DNA from: Deltaproteobacteria bacterium
GTDB taxonomy: Bacteria; JAMCPX01
Assembly (NCBI GenBank): GCA_023489065.1
Contig: JAMDCL010000099.1
Location: forward strand, 1-7,625
Direction of reading: 5' to 3'
Length of the DNA stretch: 7,625 nucleotides
Shown here: piece after piece, positions 5,641 through 7,625 of the stretch
Layout of the letters: each line of letters opens with the position of its first letter
Numbering within the stretch: the stretch's first letter is position 1
Translations under genes and position numbers: made by a program
The notes under the pieces: model-generated
Seen by the model: only the letters and a program-made list of their open reading frames with translations
The model's database searches: none
What the model was told of the DNA's origin: nothing

Positions 5641-7041
5641 ATGTTTAGACAGACAGCTCTCATACTATTGATGATGTTCTTCATAATTTCGTTTTCGACC
5701 TGTAGCAGCAGCAAAACCGGTGTTCCCTATAAAGCATTGCACGCCGACGGTCAGTGGATAAAAGATTCGCAGGGAAGGGTCGTTATTCTCAGGGGCATAA
5801 ATGCCGGGGGTGACAGCAAGATACCGCCGTTCATACCATTCGCATCAGAGGCGAGCGCCGCACAAATAGAAAGCTGGGGTATGAATTTCGTACGGTACGT
5901 TACGGTATGGGAAGGACTGGAGCCGACGGAAGGTGTTTACGATACTGCCTATCTCGATGATATGGCGAAGCGGGTAAACTGGCTTACTTCAAGGGGCATC
6001 TATGTTTTTATCGATATGCATCAGGATCTCTTTGCCCGTGAATTTTGCGGAGACGGTGCGCCACAGTGGGCGGCGACGGGTGATCCGTCACAGCTTGCTG
6101 TTCCCGCCTGCGGACAAAACTGGTTTTTGAATTATCCCTCGCCTCCTGTCGAGCAATCGTTTACAAGGTTCTGGACCGACACGACGTTGCAGTCGCATTT
6201 CATCGATGCGTTCAAACTGATTGCCCAAAAATTCAGGAACAACAACATGGTTGTTGGCTATGAGTTGTTCAACGAGCCATGGAACGGGTATTTTACCGGT
6301 TCAACGTTCGAGAAGGACTACCTCGCTCCCTTTTATCAAAAGGTCATTGACGCCATCAGGACGGAAGACCCCGGTGCCATGATATTTTTCGAACCCTATG
6401 TCCTGACCGGCGGAATACCCCAAAGTAATCTGCCCCCATTGCACAGAAGCAATCTCGTTTATGCACCCCATTTCTATGCGATCGGCGTCACAACGGGCGG
6501 CACCACAAATATCGCCGCTGCCATCAGCGGCATTGATCAGGATCTTACGGTGGTGCAGCAAAAGGCACAAGAACTTGGAACGCCGGAAATACTCGGGGAA
6601 TTTGGTGCAGCACCCACAACCACCGGTACAGCCCTGATCCAGGGTTACTATGATATGCTGGACAAACACCTGATGGGCGGGACAATCTGGGACTACGCCG
6701 TCTCTGATACGTGGAACAACGAAGGTATGAGCCTTGTTAACCCGGATTTGAGTGAGCGGCCCTACGTGGACGCTGTCGTACGGCCCTACCCCATGGCCAT
6801 AGCAGGTATCCCGGCCTTGATAAGCTTCAGTACGACGACCGGTGACTTCAGATTGGAATTTGAAGAGGATGGTGTCAGGGCTCCGACGGTTATCTCCATT
6901 CCCCCGAGGGTTTATCCTGCAGGTATTTCCGTACAGACAAGCGACGGTGTTTATGTTACGGACACCGCGTCAAACGAGCTTTACTTCACGGCCACAAGCA
7001 GCGTCCAGAAGCACTGGATAGATATTACACCTGCACCATAA
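5641..7041 (+). CDS. Exported glycoside hydrolase family 5 protein, endoglycoceramidase-like
   Basis: The 466-residue product has an N-terminal hydrophobic export signal (residues 5-19) ending in FSTC-SSS. Cys21 could be lipidated, although Phe at -3 makes the lipobox atypical. The catalytic TIM barrel shows GH5 landmarks: LRGINAGG (50-57), WGMNFVRYVTVWEGLEP (79-95), FIDMHQD (123-129), CGDGAPQWA (136-144), the acid/base Glu212 in ELFNEPW (208-214), APHFYAIG (275-282), the nucleophile Glu320 in EILGEFGAAP (316-325) and IWDYA (349-353). The DMHQD and DGAPxWA pair is characteristic of the endoglycoceramidase branch, which releases glycans from glycosphingolipids. Residues about 385-466 look like a C-terminal beta-sandwich. 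The true substrate may be another glycolipid or beta-glucoside. The ATG at 5641 is chosen because AGGAAAGGGGG (5623-5633) precedes it and a signal peptide follows; longer in-frame starts would run back across the tRNA gene. Confidence 0.88.
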   Translation: MFRQTALILLMMFFIISFSTCSSSKTGVPYKALHADGQWIKDSQGRVVILRGINAGGDSKIPPFIPFASEASAAQIESWGMNFVRYVTVWEGLEPTEGVYDTAYLDDMAKRVNWLTSRGIYVFIDMHQDLFAREFCGDGAPQWAATGDPSQLAVPACGQNWFLNYPSPPVEQSFTRFWTDTTLQSHFIDAFKLIAQKFRNNNMVVGYELFNEPWNGYFTGSTFEKDYLAPFYQKVIDAIRTEDPGAMIFFEPYVLTGGIPQSNLPPLHRSNLVYAPHFYAIGVTTGGTTNIAAAISGIDQDLTVVQQKAQELGTPEILGEFGAAPTTTGTALIQGYYDMLDKHLMGGTIWDYAVSDTWNNEGMSLVNPDLSERPYVDAVVRPYPMAIAGIPALISFSTTTGDFRLEFEEDGVRAPTVISIPPRVYPAGISVQTSDGVYVTDTASNELYFTATSSVQKHWIDITPAP

Positions 7042-7058
7042 TGAGAGGGATGGTAATA

Positions 7059-7172
7059 ATGAGAATTCATAAACAGATGATGCGGTTGTACCGGCAGGTA
7101 ATGCCGGTACAGAGGAGAGTTTTCATAAAGCTGTCGTATAAAATCGGATTGAGATTACATTATTTTTTATAA
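7059..7172 (+). CDS. Possible small basic leader ORF (37 aa)
   Basis: An open frame between the GH5 gene and the next exported-protein gene would encode 37 residues starting MRIHKQMMRLYRQVM and ending GLRLHYFL. It has six Arg, three Lys and two His, and no acidic residue. A purine-rich AGAGGGA at 7044-7050 lies eight bases before the ATG; another in-frame ATG occurs at 7050. The frame spans the stem-loop at 7087-7111, and its stop touches the ribosome binding site of the next gene. It may be a translated leader that affects downstream expression, or a chance ORF in a regulatory spacer. Nothing about its composition marks it as a known family. Confidence 0.2.
   Translation: MRIHKQMMRLYRQVMPVQRRVFIKLSYKIGLRLHYFL
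7087..7111 (+). promoter_or_regulatory. Perfect 10-bp stem-loop downstream of the GH5 gene
   Basis: TGTACCGGCA at 7087-7096 is the exact reverse complement of TGCCGGTACA at 7102-7111, with a 5-base loop GGTAA. The stem is stable and GC-containing. A short T run (TTTT at 7119-7122) starts eight bases after it, too far for a standard intrinsic terminator. It may limit GH5 transcript decay, act as a weak terminator, or form half of a switch: its 3' arm is also complementary to 7182-7190 at the start of the next gene. Confidence 0.6.
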
Positions 7173-7178
7173 AGGAGG
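7171..7178 (+). promoter_or_regulatory. Shine-Dalgarno AAAGGAGG for the exported Ig-like protein
   Basis: AAAGGAGG lies ten bases before the ATG at 7189 and decides that start, since a signal peptide follows at once. The spacer between them holds TACCGGCA, a copy of the 5' arm of the upstream stem-loop. Confidence 0.75.
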
Positions 7179-7188
7179 TTTTACCGGC

Positions 7189-7625
7189 ATGAAGCGATGG
7201 ATCATTTCTTTCCTTCTGTTCACGACGGCAGTGAGTAGTACGGTTTTCGCTGCACAACCAATCATATCGTTCAAGTTTTTTCATAAACCCATACTGACTG
7301 CATCCCCTGGAGAGCCGTTAAATGTTTCCGCAACAATAGACCCTGCCGGAAGGGTCGCTTATGCATCCTTGCTCTACAAATCACCGTCCGATAAGTTTTA
7401 TAAGGCCATCTTTTTGAAACGTACGTCGGGTGATACGTTTGCAGGTACGATACCGGCAATAGACATCTACCCGCCCAAGCTCATGTACTATATCAATGTC
7501 GTGGACACGGACGGACAGTCCCATATATTATTCATGGGTCCGAACAATCCCCAGATCGTGGATATCGGAGAGGCCAATGTACAATCCGCGGAAGAAGCAT
7601 CAGCCATGGAACAGGAGCTTGGGCG
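7189..7625 (+). CDS. Exported protein with Ig-like domain, N-terminal part (truncated by window end)
   Basis: The frame is open from the ATG at 7189 to the end of the window (145 complete codons) and continues beyond it. Residues 1-21 form a clear signal peptide: basic MKRW, a hydrophobic core, and a cleavage site after VFA, leaving AQP as the mature start. Residues about 30-125 read as one beta-sandwich module, with SPGEPLNVSATIDPAG, ASLLYKSPSDKFYKAIFL, FAGTIPA and MYYINVVDTDGQS. This pattern of paired strands, ending in a YYI-x-D-x-x-G edge, recurs in Ig-like modules of envelope proteins. An acidic helical start (EEASAMEQELG) follows. In some Deltaproteobacterial proteins such a module precedes a TonB-dependent receptor plug, so an outer membrane receptor is possible, but the decisive part is missing. 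It follows the GH5 gene by 147 bp and may serve the same extracellular substrate. Confidence 0.75.
   Translation, partial: MKRWIISFLLFTTAVSSTVFAAQPIISFKFFHKPILTASPGEPLNVSATIDPAGRVAYASLLYKSPSDKFYKAIFLKRTSGDTFAGTIPAIDIYPPKLMYYINVVDTDGQSHILFMGPNNPQIVDIGEANVQSAEEASAMEQELG

Noticed and set aside
6301..6669. 122-codon open frame on the minus strand across the GH5 gene
   Set aside because: It lies opposite the GH5 catalytic core, and the Cys-rich start looks like a by-product of antisense reading.
7087..7122. Intrinsic terminator for the GH5 gene
   Set aside because: The stem is strong but the T run begins eight bases after it and is only four long, so I list it as a regulatory stem-loop instead.
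7271..7459. 62-codon minus-strand frame near the right edge
   Set aside because: The + strand here encodes a signal-peptide protein with a good ribosome binding site, which accounts for the region.

Overview
The window is about 7.6 kb of compact bacterial DNA. All genes lie on the + strand and no mobile element is visible. Base composition looks even by eye, and the genes use many AGG, ATA and CCG codons. The gene set (lipoate synthesis beside a dihydrolipoyl dehydrogenase, a C45-type Ntn hydrolase, a secreted GH5 enzyme and strong purine-rich ribosome binding sites) fits an anaerobic Gram-negative of the Deltaproteobacteria/Desulfobacterota kind. That placement is a family-level impression, not a demonstrated assignment.

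Region 1 (1-4075) looks like one transcription unit entering from the left. It holds the 3' end of dihydrolipoyl dehydrogenase, then lipB and lipA, joined by ATGA overlaps. lipA overlaps a small four-helix membrane protein by 7 bp, and 21 bp later comes a 580-residue C45/acyltransferase-like Ntn hydrolase with a TPR-like C-terminus. The first three genes form a coherent lipoate module: LipB transfers octanoyl from ACP to a lipoyl domain, LipA inserts the two sulfurs, and Lpd reoxidises the dihydrolipoyl group. The last two genes have no assigned role but are tightly attached to that module.

Region 2 (4076-5578) is a seryl block. serS is preceded by a short leader containing a nested inverted repeat and no clear Shine-Dalgarno sequence. 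A complete class II tRNA-Ser(GCU) gene follows 63 bp after serS, so the synthetase and one of its substrates are neighbours.

Region 3 (5579-7625) encodes exported proteins. The first is a GH5 glycosidase resembling endoglycoceramidases, with an N-terminal signal and a possible but atypical lipobox. The second is the 5' part of an exported protein with an Ig-like domain, cut by the window end. The 147-bp gap between them holds a perfect 10-bp stem-loop. The 3' arm of that stem can alternatively pair with the start codon region of the downstream gene. A short, highly basic ORF spans the stem-loop. This arrangement resembles a translational switch and is the most unusual structure in the window, though it is unproven.
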